Assembly (NCBI RefSeq): GCF_003932845.1
Contig: NZ_RQZH01000013.1
Location: 1-64,000, forward strand
Length of the DNA stretch: 64,000 nt
Direction: 5' to 3'
From: Prevotella sp. OH937_COT-195
GTDB taxonomy: Bacteria; Bacteroidota; Bacteroidia; Bacteroidales; Bacteroidaceae
The notes beneath the pieces are model-generated. The model searched no databases. It was not told where the DNA came from and saw only the letters and a program-made list of their open reading frames with translations. The translations under genes and the position numbers were made by a program. Below are positions 1-9,422 of this stretch, in pieces; the stretch's first letter is position 1; the number at the start of each line of letters is the position of its first letter.

Positions 1-189
1 CAAATCGGTCATTAGACCGCATTTGCTTAGATTTGCCATTGCCGTTACGCTTCCCAACTGCTTTAGCCCGCTTGCTGCCATCTGCGCAGCCATTACATTT
101 CGATGCAGCCCGCTACGCCTTCGATTAAACGGCTGCACATCTTCTCAACAATCGAACAAAATCGGTTGAGGGTTCTAATGACCGATTTG
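1..189 (+). repeat. Dispersed intergenic repeat, family A, copy 1
   Basis: The window opens inside or at the edge of a repeat seen again at 10225-10420 (inverted) and 62116-62266 (same orientation). Its ends are a perfect 16-bp inverted repeat, CAAATCGGTCATTAGA at 1-16 and the complement at 174-189. Next to the right end is a sub-terminal AATCGGT...ACCGATT pair. The interior shares long blocks with the other copies, such as GCCGTTACGCTTCCC and CTGCTTTAGCCCGCT. The central inverted repeat that is perfect in copy 2 is degraded here. No ORF is carried, so this resembles a MITE or REP-like element. It may extend left of base 1. Confidence 0.8.
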
Positions 190-243
190 GGATTAATGTC
201 TTTCGCGATGTTTCAATTTGTTTTTTATCGTGCATAAATAAAA

Positions 244-270
244 AAATCTCCCCATGACATGAGGAGATTT
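244..270 (-). terminator. Rho-independent terminator of the M6 protease gene
   Basis: An 8-bp stem, AAATCTCC (244-251) with GGAGATTT (263-270), lies just beyond the stop codon of the minus-strand protease gene. On the minus strand it runs into a T-rich stretch, as expected for an intrinsic terminator. It separates the protease from repeat copy 1. Confidence 0.75.
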
Positions 271-298
271 TGCATGATATTTTCTGTTTGCAAGTTTT

Positions 299-2500
299 TT
301 ATTTCACCATCACTTTATTGCCGTTGATGATATATATGCCTTTCTGCATATTTTCTTTTGACACTCGCTGACCGTTAAGGTTGTATATCGTTTCTACCTT
401 GTTGTCGGCGTTTTCGTGCTCAATATTTTCTATGCCGTTGGTGCCGCCGGGAAGTCTATATATCTGTATCTTTGCCGGGTTTTCTTTAACTGCATGGAAA
501 TACAGGTTTGTTATGTCGTAGGTAACATAACTTTGATATTTCCCACTGAATTTTACATTGGCATCACCGTTGTTTATTGTTATGCCGGCTTTGCTGTTGA
601 CGTTGATGGTGGCGATTGTTCCCAGTCCGTTTCTTGTCATTCCGAGATATACATTTTCTGCCGTCTTGAACGAGAACATGTTGTTCTTTATCTTCAGTGT
701 GAAAACCTCGGCATTCGTGTCCGGTGTGATGGTGTTGTCGCTGTTTGTCCTGAAGTTTGTCGCACTTCTTTTTCCGATGAGTGCCTTTGTCGTCATAACC
801 ATCTTTGTCTCTTCGTTCACGAATATTATACGGTCGCCTTCTTCAAGTTTGTTCACGTCTGTAACTTTTTCAAACTTGTCTGTTCCGACAATTTCGTAGT
901 TGTCTTGCAGGTCTTTATTTCTGAAATTGAACGTTATCGATTTGTCGCCGTGTTCAATTATTCTGTATATCTCGCTGTTTGCGAGGGTACCTCCGAAATA
1001 CATCTTGTATTTGTCCTGCTTGATGTCGTTTAGTCCGTTGCCGAACAGTTGCTCTTGTGAAGCGTTGGTGTAGTTGGTTATTATTTTGCCGTCTGCCGCT
1101 ATAATGTGTGCCCGCTTGCTGTTCTTTATGTTGTTCGGTCTGTTCCATGCCCACGAAGTCTTGTTGAAGCAGAAGTGTGTGAGCATTAGTCCGCTTCCGT
1201 AGGATTTCGGATACCATGTTCCCATCTGTCTGTTTTCCACGATGTAATATTCCATCGGGTTGTTCGGGTTCCTTATCACCCTTGCCGGTGTTCCTTCGGG
1301 GTTGTTGATGTCGTCGAGTTGTACATTTCCTTCTGTGTTGAGTACCGGAATGTCGAGCCAGCCGAGATAGCTGCGTTCGTATGCCATCATTCCAACCGGT
1401 GCGTTTCCATTGTTGGCATAGCATCCGGCCTCCATTAGCGACCAGTCTCCGAATGCGTAGTCTTCGTTGTAGCTATAATCTGTCGGGTAGAAGTCGGGCA
1501 GTCCGAGTGCATGTCCGAACTCGTGGCAGAACACTCCTATTCCTGCGATGGTATTTCCGTCCGGTCCTGTCTCGTTCCCCACGAAATATGACTTGAAGTG
1601 GTATCCCTCAATTGTCTCGTTGATGTCGTATTCGTGCGGCCATACTGCTTCTGACGGTGCTCCTTGGTAAGCCTCTCCAACTCCTGCATATAACACTGTA
1701 ACGTTCTGTATCGAACCGTTTACTACGAATTTGTCGAAATAGTTTGGTGCTTTTTCTTTCTTAGCCAACTTTATCGCTTCGCGTATCATTTCCTTTACTC
1801 TGATGTCATGTCCCGTGCTTCCACCGCTGTTTGCTCCGTAGAATGCTCTTTTCTGGGAGAGTTTCACTTTTGCCACAATGTCGAATGTGGGTGTGAATAT
1901 TCCGTTGCTCTGTGCGATGTAGTAATCTCTTACCGATCCTACGGTATGTGGTTCGTCGTTGTACCCCGTTTTGTTGAAATAGTCGTTGTATTTCTCTATT
2001 GTCGATGACGGCATAAAATCTACATCGGCATACGATACCAATATTACCGGTACATTTACCTTTCCGATGCTGTTGACAGAGCCCGATGCACTAACTCCTT
2101 TCTTACCGAGTCCGTCGTTAGTCGATGTACCGATAATCTTATGCGGTTCTTTGCGCATTGCCAGTTTTGTCACTGCGGGGGTATTGCTGTCTATGTCTAT
2201 CGATGCAATAAAGTCAATCTCTTCTTTCGAGCGCATTTGCGGGTCGTGTGCAATCATCTCTGTTGCCACGAGTTCTCCGTTATCCAATCTTGCATAGCAC
2301 AAGTCGCCTGCAATGTTAGAATACAGTACCTTCCCGTCAAGTGTTGTGAAATATGCGCAGAACTGGTCTCCGTGCTTATACACCTGTATTGTTGTACCGT
2401 CGCTCTGTTTGATTGTCTCGGCTTTCCTGAGCGGTCGGATAGCCTGTGCATTCCATGCCATCGAAAGCATGGCCAATGCCAATAGTAAGATTTTTTTCAT
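299..2500 (-). CDS. Secreted M6-family zinc metalloprotease
   Basis: Predicted 733-residue secreted peptidase. It begins with a signal peptide (about residues 1-20, ending NAQA). The zinc site HEFGHALGLPD (about 326-336) has the HExxHxxGxxD metzincin pattern, and the surrounding residues resemble immune-inhibitor-A-like M6 peptidases. The last 30 residues (YNLNGQRV...KGIYIINGNKVMVK region) match the short C-terminal tail seen on many Prevotella exported proteins, probably a type IX secretion or surface-anchoring signal. A middle portion (about 535-690) looks like an extra beta-rich domain. It is a single-gene unit, with a TAnnTTTG box at 2539-2546 (minus) upstream and a terminator at 244-270. 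The substrate is unknown; host or dietary protein is an inference. Confidence 0.88.
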   Translation of the reverse strand: MKKILLLALAMLSMAWNAQAIRPLRKAETIKQSDGTTIQVYKHGDQFCAYFTTLDGKVLYSNIAGDLCYARLDNGELVATEMIAHDPQMRSKEEIDFIASIDIDSNTPAVTKLAMRKEPHKIIGTSTNDGLGKKGVSASGSVNSIGKVNVPVILVSYADVDFMPSSTIEKYNDYFNKTGYNDEPHTVGSVRDYYIAQSNGIFTPTFDIVAKVKLSQKRAFYGANSGGSTGHDIRVKEMIREAIKLAKKEKAPNYFDKFVVNGSIQNVTVLYAGVGEAYQGAPSEAVWPHEYDINETIEGYHFKSYFVGNETGPDGNTIAGIGVFCHEFGHALGLPDFYPTDYSYNEDYAFGDWSLMEAGCYANNGNAPVGMMAYERSYLGWLDIPVLNTEGNVQLDDINNPEGTPARVIRNPNNPMEYYIVENRQMGTWYPKSYGSGLMLTHFCFNKTSWAWNRPNNIKNSKRAHIIAADGKIITNYTNASQEQLFGNGLNDIKQDKYKMYFGGTLANSEIYRIIEHGDKSITFNFRNKDLQDNYEIVGTDKFEKVTDVNKLEEGDRIIFVNEETKMVMTTKALIGKRSATNFRTNSDNTITPDTNAEVFTLKIKNNMFSFKTAENVYLGMTRNGLGTIATINVNSKAGITINNGDANVKFSGKYQSYVTYDITNLYFHAVKENPAKIQIYRLPGGTNGIENIEHENADNKVETIYNLNGQRVSKENMQKGIYIINGNKVMVK

Positions 2501-2684
2501 TTATAAATTTGTTTAGAGGTTTAATTTACTTCATTTTGCAAATTTACGAAATGTTTCTTTATTATCCTTGTTTTTTGGGAAAAAACTGAATGCTCTTATT
2601 GTTCCGAAGATTTTGGAGACTTATGGTTGTTAATTGTTGTGTATCAATTTTTTCTCTGTTTCAGTTATTTATGCAATATGAAAC

Positions 2685-2715
2685 TTTGTTGTTGCAGGTT
2701 TTATTTGTAATTTTG
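2685..2715 (+). promoter_or_regulatory. Bacteroidetes-type promoter of gpmI
   Basis: TTTG (2685-2688), a 19-base spacer and TAATTTTG (2708-2715) match the -33/-7 consensus of the primary Bacteroidetes sigma factor exactly. Transcription would start near 2722, about 30 bases before the gpmI ATG at 2753. Confidence 0.75.
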
Positions 2716-2752
2716 CAGTCGAATATTAAATTACACATTATATAAAATAAGT

Positions 2753-4270
2753 ATGGCAAAGAAAGCATTACTAATGATTCTCGACGGGTGGGGAATAGGC
2801 AAGCATGGCAAAGGCGATGTTATCCATAACACTCCAACTCCTTATCTCGACTATCTTAACGCAGTATCGGCTCACTCGCAGTTGTCGGCATCGGGCGAAG
2901 ACGTCGGTTTGCCCGACGGACAGATGGGAAACTCGGAAGTGGGACATCTCAATATCGGAGCCGGCAGAATTGTATATCAAGACTTGGTTAAGATAAACCG
3001 TGCATGCAAAGATGGTTCGATAATGAAGAACGAAGAAATAGTATCGGCATACACTTACGCACGGAATACGGGAAAGCGTCTGCATCTTATGGGGCTGACG
3101 AGCGATGGCGGAGTACACTCTTCGCTCGACCATCTGTTCAAATTGATAGAGATTGGCAGGGAATACGGATTGGAGAATGTGTTCGTGCATTGCTTCATGG
3201 ACGGTCGCGACACCGACCCTAAGAGTGGTGCCGGCTTCGTAAAGAAACTTCAAGAACACTGCGATGCAAACGGAGCGGCAATAGCAAGCGTGATAGGGCG
3301 ATTCTATGCAATGGACCGCGACAAGCGATGGAATAGGGTGAAGGAGGCATACGACCTGCTCGTCGAGGGTAAGGGAAAGTCGGCAGACGACATGGTGAAA
3401 GCCATGGAAGATAGTTATGCCGACGGTGTTACCGATGAGTTTGTAAAACCGATAGTTAATTCCAACATAGACGGAACGATACAAGAGGGCGATGTGGTTA
3501 TTTTCTTCAATTACCGCAACGACCGAGCTAAAGAACTTACCACCGTGCTAACACAGCAGGATATGCCGGACGAGGGTATGCACACCATAAAAGACTTGCA
3601 ATACTATTGTATGACACCGTACGATGCTTCGTTTACCGGCGTTCACATATTGTTCCCGAAAGAGAACGTGGAGAACACCCTCGGCGAATACCTGTCAAAG
3701 TTGGGCAAACGGCAACTTCACACCGCAGAGACAGAGAAATACGCACATGTCACGTTCTTCTTCAACGGCGGGCGAGAGGCACCTTACGAAGGAGAAGACC
3801 GTATCCTTGTACCGTCGCCGAAGGTTGCCACTTATGACTTGCAGCCGGAGATGTCGGCATTCGAGGTAAAAGACAAACTCGTAGATGCGATAAACACACA
3901 AGACTATGATTTCATTGTGGTGAACTTTGCAAACGGTGACATGGTGGGACACACCGGTGTGTATAACGCCATTGCCAAAGCGGTGTGGGCTGTTGACAAC
4001 TGCGTGCGCGAGGTTATCGAGGCCGCCAAGGCAAATGGTTACGAGGCAATCATAATTGCCGACCACGGCAATGCAGACAATGCAATAAATGCCGACGGCA
4101 CTCCGAATACGGCACACTCGCTGAATCCGGTACCGTTCATATATGTCACCGACAATAACTCGGCAACTGTAAAAAACGGGCGACTTGCAGACGTTGCACC
4201 CTCCATTCTGCATATCATGGGGTTGGAACAGCCGGAAGAGATGACCGGAGAGTGCCTTATTGAGGATTAG
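2753..4270 (+). CDS. gpmI: 2,3-bisphosphoglycerate-independent phosphoglycerate mutase
   Basis: Interconverts 3- and 2-phosphoglycerate in glycolysis and gluconeogenesis, in the cytoplasm. The 505-residue length is normal for the cofactor-independent, two-manganese enzyme. The N-terminal metal site is MILDGWGIG (8-16) and the catalytic serine is Ser61 in [14 protein letters not shown]. The second metal cluster appears as ADHGNADNA near residue 440. The gene has its own strong promoter and is followed by a 105-base gap, with a large imperfect hairpin, before ung. Confidence 0.97.
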   Translation: MAKKALLMILDGWGIGKHGKGDVIHNTPTPYLDYLNAVSAHSQLSASGEDVGLPDGQMGNSEVGHLNIGAGRIVYQDLVKINRACKDGSIMKNEEIVSAYTYARNTGKRLHLMGLTSDGGVHSSLDHLFKLIEIGREYGLENVFVHCFMDGRDTDPKSGAGFVKKLQEHCDANGAAIASVIGRFYAMDRDKRWNRVKEAYDLLVEGKGKSADDMVKAMEDSYADGVTDEFVKPIVNSNIDGTIQEGDVVIFFNYRNDRAKELTTVLTQQDMPDEGMHTIKDLQYYCMTPYDASFTGVHILFPKENVENTLGEYLSKLGKRQLHTAETEKYAHVTFFFNGGREAPYEGEDRILVPSPKVATYDLQPEMSAFEVKDKLVDAINTQDYDFIVVNFANGDMVGHTGVYNAIAKAVWAVDNCVREVIEAAKANGYEAIIIADHGNADNAINADGTPNTAHSLNPVPFIYVTDNNSATVKNGRLADVAPSILHIMGLEQPEEMTGECLIED

Positions 4271-4276
4271 TTTTTT

Positions 4277-4358
4277 GTATTTGGGGCTTTGTAGGGAGTA
4301 AGGAATATTTCGATATTCATTGCGAGACAATTCCTCTACTCCCCAATTCTCCAAATAC
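4277..4358 (+). other. Large imperfect inverted repeat between gpmI and ung
   Basis: Two nested arms pair across the gap: GTATTTGG (4277-4284) with CCAAATAC (4351-4358), and GGGAGTAaGGAAT (4294-4306) with ATTCCtcTACTCCC (4330-4343). The structure would form in a gpmI-ung transcript. It lacks a downstream T-run, so it is not a classic terminator. It could be a processing or stabilising hairpin; its function is not known. Confidence 0.5.
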
Positions 4359-4375
4359 TGCTTTATAAATATGAA

Positions 4376-5041
4376 ATGAAAGTGAAGATCGAGCCGTCGT
4401 GGGCTGCACATATAGGAGAAGAGTTCGACAAACCGTATTTTGCCGAACTCGTGAAATTCGTTCGCATGGAATATTCCGCCACGACATGTTATCCTCCCGG
4501 GCATGAGATATTCAATGCTTTCAACCTGTGTCCTTTCGACAAGGTGAAAGTGGTGATAATAGGACAAGATCCTTATCATGAGCCGGGACAGGCAGAAGGC
4601 TTGTGCTTCTCGGTAAAGGAAGGAGTGAATCCACCGCCCTCGCTTGTCAATATCTTTAAGGAGATAGAGGATGACCTGGGTACACCGATGCCGGCGAACG
4701 GCAGTCTGCGACGATGGGCAGAGCAAGGTGTGTTGCTGCTCAATGCCACCCTTACTGTAAGGGCACATCAGGCTGCGTCACACCAAAGGCATGGCTGGGA
4801 AGAGTTCACGGATGCCTGTATCCGTGCCCTGTCGCGCGACCGTCAACACGTGGTATATATGTTGTGGGGCGGATTTGCCCGCGGCAAGGCTCAACTCATC
4901 GATGCCCGGAACAATCTCGTATTGCAGAGCGTACACCCATCGCCGCTAAGTGCCAACCGTGGCGGGTGGTTCGGAAACCATCATTTCTCGCGATGCAACG
5001 ATTATCTGCGAGAAAAAGGAGATAAAGAAATAATTTGGTGA
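4376..5041 (+). CDS. ung: Uracil-DNA glycosylase, family 1
   Basis: Removes uracil from DNA at the start of base-excision repair. The 221-residue protein has every family-1 motif: the water-activating GQDPYH (63-68, Asp65) and the minor-groove loop HPSPLS (187-192), with the aromatic and Asn pocket residues between them. An ATG five bases upstream (4371) runs at once into a stop, so 4376 is the start. Together with dut and dgt in this window it handles uracil and dNTP quality, though the genes are not adjacent. Confidence 0.97.
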   Translation: MKVKIEPSWAAHIGEEFDKPYFAELVKFVRMEYSATTCYPPGHEIFNAFNLCPFDKVKVVIIGQDPYHEPGQAEGLCFSVKEGVNPPPSLVNIFKEIEDDLGTPMPANGSLRRWAEQGVLLLNATLTVRAHQAASHQRHGWEEFTDACIRALSRDRQHVVYMLWGGFARGKAQLIDARNNLVLQSVHPSPLSANRGGWFGNHHFSRCNDYLREKGDKEIIW

Positions 5042-5125
5042 AACCCTCTTTATCCGTAAATAAATTCTGGAAACAAATGACCAACGGATAAAAAGACAGA
5101 TGTTGTTACAAATGAGTGTAACATT

Positions 5126-5752
5126 ATGAATGGCAAGAAAGGCATAGGCATAATTGATATTTCGGGTGTATTGATATCAAGCGACATAATCTACGAGCGG
5201 TTCTGTTGCGACCTTGAGAAATGCAAGGGGCAGTGTTGCGTGGAAGGAGATGCCGGAGCACCGGTAACGCCGGACGAGATTATGGAGATTGAAAATGTAC
5301 TCGATGTTGTATTCAACGACCTCTCGGAGCAGGCGCAGGAGGTAATCGTAAGCCAAGGAGTGGCATATACCGACAAAGATGGCGAACTCGTTACGAGTAT
5401 CGTTGGTGGCAGAGATTGTGTGTTTACCTGTTACGATGACATCGAAATGAACGGCGTTAAAGTAAAAGGCTGTTGTCTTTGTCGCCTTGAGAAGGCCTAC
5501 CGAGATGGTCTGTCGTCGTTCTGCAAGCCTGCCAGTTGCGCTTTATATCCAATCCGCGTGAAGACATTCAACGGCGGACTCGTGGGACTAAACTACAACC
5601 GTTGGAACATTTGTGACTGCGCGCGAGAGAAGGGTAGGCAACTCAACATTCCCGTATATCGTTTCTTGCGCGAGCCACTTATAAAACGGTTCGGTGAAGA
5701 GTGGTATCGGGAATTGGAGAATGTGGCGGCACAACTGCTTTCCGAGAAATAA
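5126..5752 (+). CDS. DUF3109 family protein (cysteine-rich)
   Basis: A 208-residue cytosolic protein of the DUF3109 family, common in Bacteroidetes and of unknown function. Cysteines cluster in two groups: CCDLEKCKGQCC near residue 27 and GCCLC/CKPASC near 115-140, with a further Cys-x-Cys (ICDCA) near 165. The arrangement suggests metal or iron-sulfur binding, which is inference. It lies 84 bases after ung and converges on the AraC-type gene, leaving only nine bases between the stops. Confidence 0.85.
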   Translation: MNGKKGIGIIDISGVLISSDIIYERFCCDLEKCKGQCCVEGDAGAPVTPDEIMEIENVLDVVFNDLSEQAQEVIVSQGVAYTDKDGELVTSIVGGRDCVFTCYDDIEMNGVKVKGCCLCRLEKAYRDGLSSFCKPASCALYPIRVKTFNGGLVGLNYNRWNICDCAREKGRQLNIPVYRFLREPLIKRFGEEWYRELENVAAQLLSEK

Positions 5753-5761
5753 AAAACCGTG

Positions 5762-6640
5762 TTATGATTTTCTGTATTCCGTAGGCGACATTCCCACATG
5801 TTCCTTGAAAAATTTGCCGAGGAACGATTGATTCGGGAAATGCAAGACCTGTGCAATCTCCTTTATGCTCATGTTGGTGTTTCTCAACATAACCCGCATT
5901 TCAAGCGTGACATAGTTGTCTATCCACTCCATCGGAGTACGCTTGCTCACGGTCTTAACGGTTTCCGACAAGTATTTCGGCGTTATGCACAACTGTTCTC
6001 CATACCAGCCCACACGTCTCTCGTGTCTGAAATTTTTCTCGACGAGTTTTATGAACGATGCGAATATGGCTTCGGCACGTGTCTGTCGCTTGTCGTTTGC
6101 CGACTGTCGGCGGTATATCGCGTTGCTTATGTCGTATATCATTGTCATCATAAACGACCGTACCACCTCCGTGCGGAAATGGTGTTCTTTGTCGTCAACC
6201 TTATATTTTATGGCTCTGAAATATGCCTTAATCGCCGTTATCTCTTTCTGCATGAGAGTAAACACCGGATGAGTGCGACTGAATAAGAACAATTGCGACA
6301 ACTCGTGCATGCCCTTTATCGTCTCGCGAAAGAAATCGTATGACATAAGTATGCCTATACCCTCGCAGTCGGTCGAGAGCGTATAGTTTCCGATGACGTT
6401 GCCCTCGTTTATTATTATCATGTCGCCGGCCTTTACAACATGCTCTTCGGTATCAACACTATACCGTGCATTGCCTTTCAGAAAGATGCCCAGCAGCATG
6501 CACTTCATTCGCCGTGGTCCGTTTGGCAGCGGCAGATTCTCAATGTCGTCGATAAGCAACAATTCGTTTCCAATGTGACTTCCGTCGTACAATGTCCGCG
6601 CGCTCTCGATTGTTATGTTGTTTATGTTATTCATTTCCAT
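5762..6640 (-). CDS. AraC-family transcriptional regulator
   Basis: A 292-residue regulator with an N-terminal cupin-like ligand-binding half and a C-terminal double helix-turn-helix. The last 100 residues read as AraC-type: 'TPKYLSETVK', 'EIAQVLHFPNQSFLGKFFKEHVGMSPTEYR'-like spacing. The reading frame is open back to an ATG at 6673 inside the end of gyrB. The ATG at 6640 (MEMNNINN), or at 6634, avoids the overlap and is preferred. It directly follows gyrB on the same strand and may be read through from it. Its ligand and targets are unknown. Confidence 0.88.
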   Translation of the reverse strand: MEMNNINNITIESARTLYDGSHIGNELLLIDDIENLPLPNGPRRMKCMLLGIFLKGNARYSVDTEEHVVKAGDMIIINEGNVIGNYTLSTDCEGIGILMSYDFFRETIKGMHELSQLFLFSRTHPVFTLMQKEITAIKAYFRAIKYKVDDKEHHFRTEVVRSFMMTMIYDISNAIYRRQSANDKRQTRAEAIFASFIKLVEKNFRHERRVGWYGEQLCITPKYLSETVKTVSKRTPMEWIDNYVTLEMRVMLRNTNMSIKEIAQVLHFPNQSFLGKFFKEHVGMSPTEYRKS

Positions 6641-6665
6641 CGGTCTCGCGTCATGACAATGATGT

Positions 6666-8636
6666 TTACGCATCGATATTTGCGTAGGTGGCGTTCTTCT
6701 CTATGAAAAGTCGTCGCGGCTCAACGTCGTCTCCCATCAGCATCGAGAACACCTCGTCTGCTGCTGCCGCGTCTTCTATCGTTACCTGTTTCAGCAATCG
6801 TGTCTTGGGATCCATTGTCGTTTCCCACAGTTGTTCCGGGTTCATTTCTCCCAAACCCTTATACCTCTGCGTATGAATTTGGTTGCTGTTCTCGTCGCCT
6901 GCAACATACTTGTCTATGAACTGTTGCCGTTGTTGTTCTGTGTAGCAATATTCACTCACTTTTTTAAACGTGCATTTATATAGCGGCGGTGTGGCGATAT
7001 ACAAGTGTCCCTCTTGCACCACGCGCGGCATGAAGCGGTAGAAGAGTGTCATTATCAGCGTGTCGATGTGCGAGCCATCGACATCGGCGTCGGTCATAAT
7101 TATTATTTTGTCGTAGCGCAGTTTGTCGATGTTGGCTTCCTTGTCGCCTTCGCCTTCCACGCCGAAGCGCACTCCGATGCTCTGTATTATGTTCATTACC
7201 GATTCTGCCTCGAACACTTTGTGCCATTGCACTTTCTCCACATTGAGAATTTTTCCTCGCAATGGCAGGATAGCCTGTGTATATCTGTCTCTTCCCTGTT
7301 TTGCCGAACCTCCTGCGGAGTCTCCCTCGACGAGGAAAATCTCGCTTGTCTTGGGGTCTTTGTTAGAGCAGTCGGCAAGTTTTCCGGGCAGTCCTCCTCC
7401 CGTCATGGGGTTTTTGCGTTGCACGCTCTCTCTTGCTTTGCGTGCCGCGATGCGTGCCGTTGCCGCGAGTACCACCTTGTCGCAAATCAGTTTTGCCTCT
7501 TTCGGGTGCTCTTCGAGATAGTTTGCCAGTGCTTCTCCCACGGCTTGTTGCACTGCTCCCGACACCTCCGAGTTTCCGAGTTTTGTCTTAGTCTGTCCTT
7601 CAAACTGCGGTTCTGCCACCTTTATGGATATTACGGCGGTCAGTCCTTCGCGGAAATCTTCGCCCGCAATCTCTATCTTTGCTTTCTCAATCTGCTTCGA
7701 TATTTGCGGTTCTGCGTCGGCGTATGTCTTCAGGGTTCTTGTCAGTGCCATTCTGAAGCCGGTGAGATGTGTTCCGCCCTCGATGGTGTTAATGTTGTTT
7801 ACGTACGAGTGTATGTTCTCGGTGTAGTCGGTGTTATACATCACCGCCACCTCTATCGGTATTCCTTGTTTCTCTGTTTTCAGGTAGATGACATCGTCGA
7901 ACAAATGTGTGCGGTGTCGATCTACGAATCTCACGAACTCTTTCAGTCCGTCTTTTGCGTGGAATGTCTCCTGTTTCGTATTGCCGTCTTCGTCCGGACG
8001 CATGTCCGTAAGAGTGATAGTTATTCCGGCGTTGAGGTATGCCAGTTCTCGCATGCGTTTTGCAATCACGTCATACCTGTATTCCGTAACTGTAAATACC
8101 GTGGTGTCCGGCCAGAACTGTTGCCGTGTGCCGGTTTTGTCGGTCTCGCCCACCACTTTAACCGGATATAGCGGTTTGCCTTGTTCGTATTCCTGCTGGT
8201 ATATCTTTCCGTCACGGTACACCTGCGACATCATGTGGCTTGACAGTGCATTAACGCAACTAACGCCCACTCCGTGCAGACCTCCGCTCACCTTGTACGA
8301 GCCTTTGTCGAATTTTCCTCCGGCGTGAAGTACGGTCATCACTACTTCGAGAGCCGATTTGTGCAGTTTCTCGTGTTCGTCTACCGGTATTCCTCGTCCG
8401 TTGTCTTGCACCGTTATCGAGTTGTCTTCGTTTATCGTTACCTCTATGTGTGTGCAGAAACCTGCCATCGCTTCATCGATGGAGTTGTCCACAGTCTCGT
8501 TCACCAAATGGTGCAATCCTTTCTCCGATATGTCTCCGATATACATTGCCGGACGCTTGCGCACCGCCTCAAGTCCTTCCAGTACTTGTATGTTACTGGC
8601 GGAATAGTTATTCCGGTTGTTCTGATTTTCTGCCAT
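6666..8636 (-). CDS. gyrB: DNA gyrase subunit B
   Basis: ATPase and Toprim subunit of the type II topoisomerase that introduces negative supercoils. The protein is 656 residues. The GHKL ATP site is visible (NSIDEAMAGF, DNGRGIPVD, GGLHGVGVSCVNALS), followed by the transducer region, then Toprim motifs EGDSAGGSA and MTDADVDGSHI, and the C-terminal TQRYKGLGEMNP box. The length and the lack of the large proteobacterial insert fit the short form. A TAACTTTG box (8662-8669, minus) sits upstream. gyrA is not in the window. Confidence 0.97.
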   Translation of the reverse strand: MAENQNNRNNYSASNIQVLEGLEAVRKRPAMYIGDISEKGLHHLVNETVDNSIDEAMAGFCTHIEVTINEDNSITVQDNGRGIPVDEHEKLHKSALEVVMTVLHAGGKFDKGSYKVSGGLHGVGVSCVNALSSHMMSQVYRDGKIYQQEYEQGKPLYPVKVVGETDKTGTRQQFWPDTTVFTVTEYRYDVIAKRMRELAYLNAGITITLTDMRPDEDGNTKQETFHAKDGLKEFVRFVDRHRTHLFDDVIYLKTEKQGIPIEVAVMYNTDYTENIHSYVNNINTIEGGTHLTGFRMALTRTLKTYADAEPQISKQIEKAKIEIAGEDFREGLTAVISIKVAEPQFEGQTKTKLGNSEVSGAVQQAVGEALANYLEEHPKEAKLICDKVVLAATARIAARKARESVQRKNPMTGGGLPGKLADCSNKDPKTSEIFLVEGDSAGGSAKQGRDRYTQAILPLRGKILNVEKVQWHKVFEAESVMNIIQSIGVRFGVEGEGDKEANIDKLRYDKIIIMTDADVDGSHIDTLIMTLFYRFMPRVVQEGHLYIATPPLYKCTFKKVSEYCYTEQQRQQFIDKYVAGDENSNQIHTQRYKGLGEMNPEQLWETTMDPKTRLLKQVTIEDAAAADEVFSMLMGDDVEPRRLFIEKNATYANIDA

Positions 8637-8722
8637 TATGTGTTTTGTATATTATAGGTTGCAAAGTTAGTGAATTATGTCCGAATTACGAAATGCGAAT
8701 TGCTAAAAATAATAAAATAAAA

Positions 8723-8750
8723 AGACCGCAACCCTCACGGGCAGCGGTCT
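8723..8750 (-). terminator. Terminator of rpsT
   Basis: The hairpin has outer arms AGACCGC/GCGGTCT (8723-8729 and 8744-8750) and inner arms CCC/GGG. On the minus strand it is followed by a T-rich tract (complement of 8705-8722). The two-tier architecture, with a small internal bulge and a tetraloop, closely resembles the terminator at 45339-45364. Confidence 0.8.
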
Positions 8751-8791
8751 CGGTCTAATCCTATGAAAAATTGTATTTATTATTTTGCCTT

Positions 8792-9046
8792 TTAATCCAA
8801 TTCATTGATATGTTTGATAAGACCCGATTTCAGATTTGCGGCCTTATTCTTGTGAATAATGTGCTTGATGGCGAGTTTGTCAATCATCTTCTGTACAGTC
8901 GGGAACTGTTTCAGAGCCTCTTCCTTGTCCGTCATCGCGCGTAATTTGCGCACTGCGTTACGCATAGTCTTAGCGTAGTACCTGTTGTGCAGAGTGTGTG
9001 TCTTTGTCTGACGAATTCTTTTCTCTGCCGACTTGTGGTTTGCCAT
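8792..9046 (-). CDS. rpsT: 30S ribosomal protein S20
   Basis: An 84-residue, very basic primary 16S rRNA-binding protein of the small subunit. The N-terminus [12 protein letters not shown] and the C-terminal [13 protein letters not shown] block are characteristic. It is probably a single-gene unit, downstream of the tRNA-Glu gene on the same strand and ending at the hairpin 8723-8750. Confidence 0.97.
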   Translation of the reverse strand: MANHKSAEKRIRQTKTHTLHNRYYAKTMRNAVRKLRAMTDKEEALKQFPTVQKMIDKLAIKHIIHKNKAANLKSGLIKHINELD

Positions 9047-9228
9047 TTCTTTTTTTGTTTTTTAAAGTTTTTCGATAGCCCCTGGGTCTTACGTCACTAC
9101 GACCGCCCTGAGCGGATTTTTTTGCGGTATCCCGCTGTTGAAAATCCTCTGTCACCGTTTCGCTCTGCACCTCACCGTAAGCGTGGAAGCATCGTTGTCG
9201 CATCGCTGCGCTGATGACAGAATATTCT

Positions 9229-9303
9229 TGGTAGTCCCTAGGAGAGTCGAACTCCTCTTTAGAGAATGAAAATCTCTCGTCCTAACCGATAGACGAAGGG
9301 ACC
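9229..9303 (-). tRNA. tRNA-Glu (anticodon TTC)
   Basis: On the minus strand this folds into a full cloverleaf. The acceptor is GGTCCCT/AGGGACT, with a G-T pair at the first position. The D-arm contains GGTTAGG. The anticodon stem is AGAGA/TCTCT around the loop TTTTCAT, giving anticodon TTC. The T-arm is GAGGAGTTCGACTCTCC. The 3' CCA is encoded (complement of 9229-9231). Confidence 0.95.
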
Positions 9304-9320
9304 GTTATTATTAGCGGGTG

Positions 9321-9352
9321 CAAAGGTAGTTATTTTATTTGTTTCCTGCAAA
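9321..9352 (-). promoter_or_regulatory. Promoter of tRNA-Glu
   Basis: Read on the minus strand: TTTG (complement of 9349-9352), a 20-base spacer, and TACCTTTG (complement of 9321-9328). This matches the Bacteroidetes consensus and lies about 17 bases upstream of the tRNA 5' end. Confidence 0.75.
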
Positions 9353-9422
9353 TTTTACGCAATATTTTTTTGTTTTGGTTGTGTTTTTGTTTTTTTTTAG
9401 TACTTTTGTGCCTCGTATATAT

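Noticed and set aside
3695..4768. 357-codon frame on the minus strand
   Set aside because: Antisense to gpmI and ung, both of which are unmistakable; no family match.
7005..8171. 388-codon open frame on the plus strand
   Set aside because: Lies wholly antisense to gyrB, has no recognisable domain and is rich in His, Cys and Phe as expected of a shadow frame.
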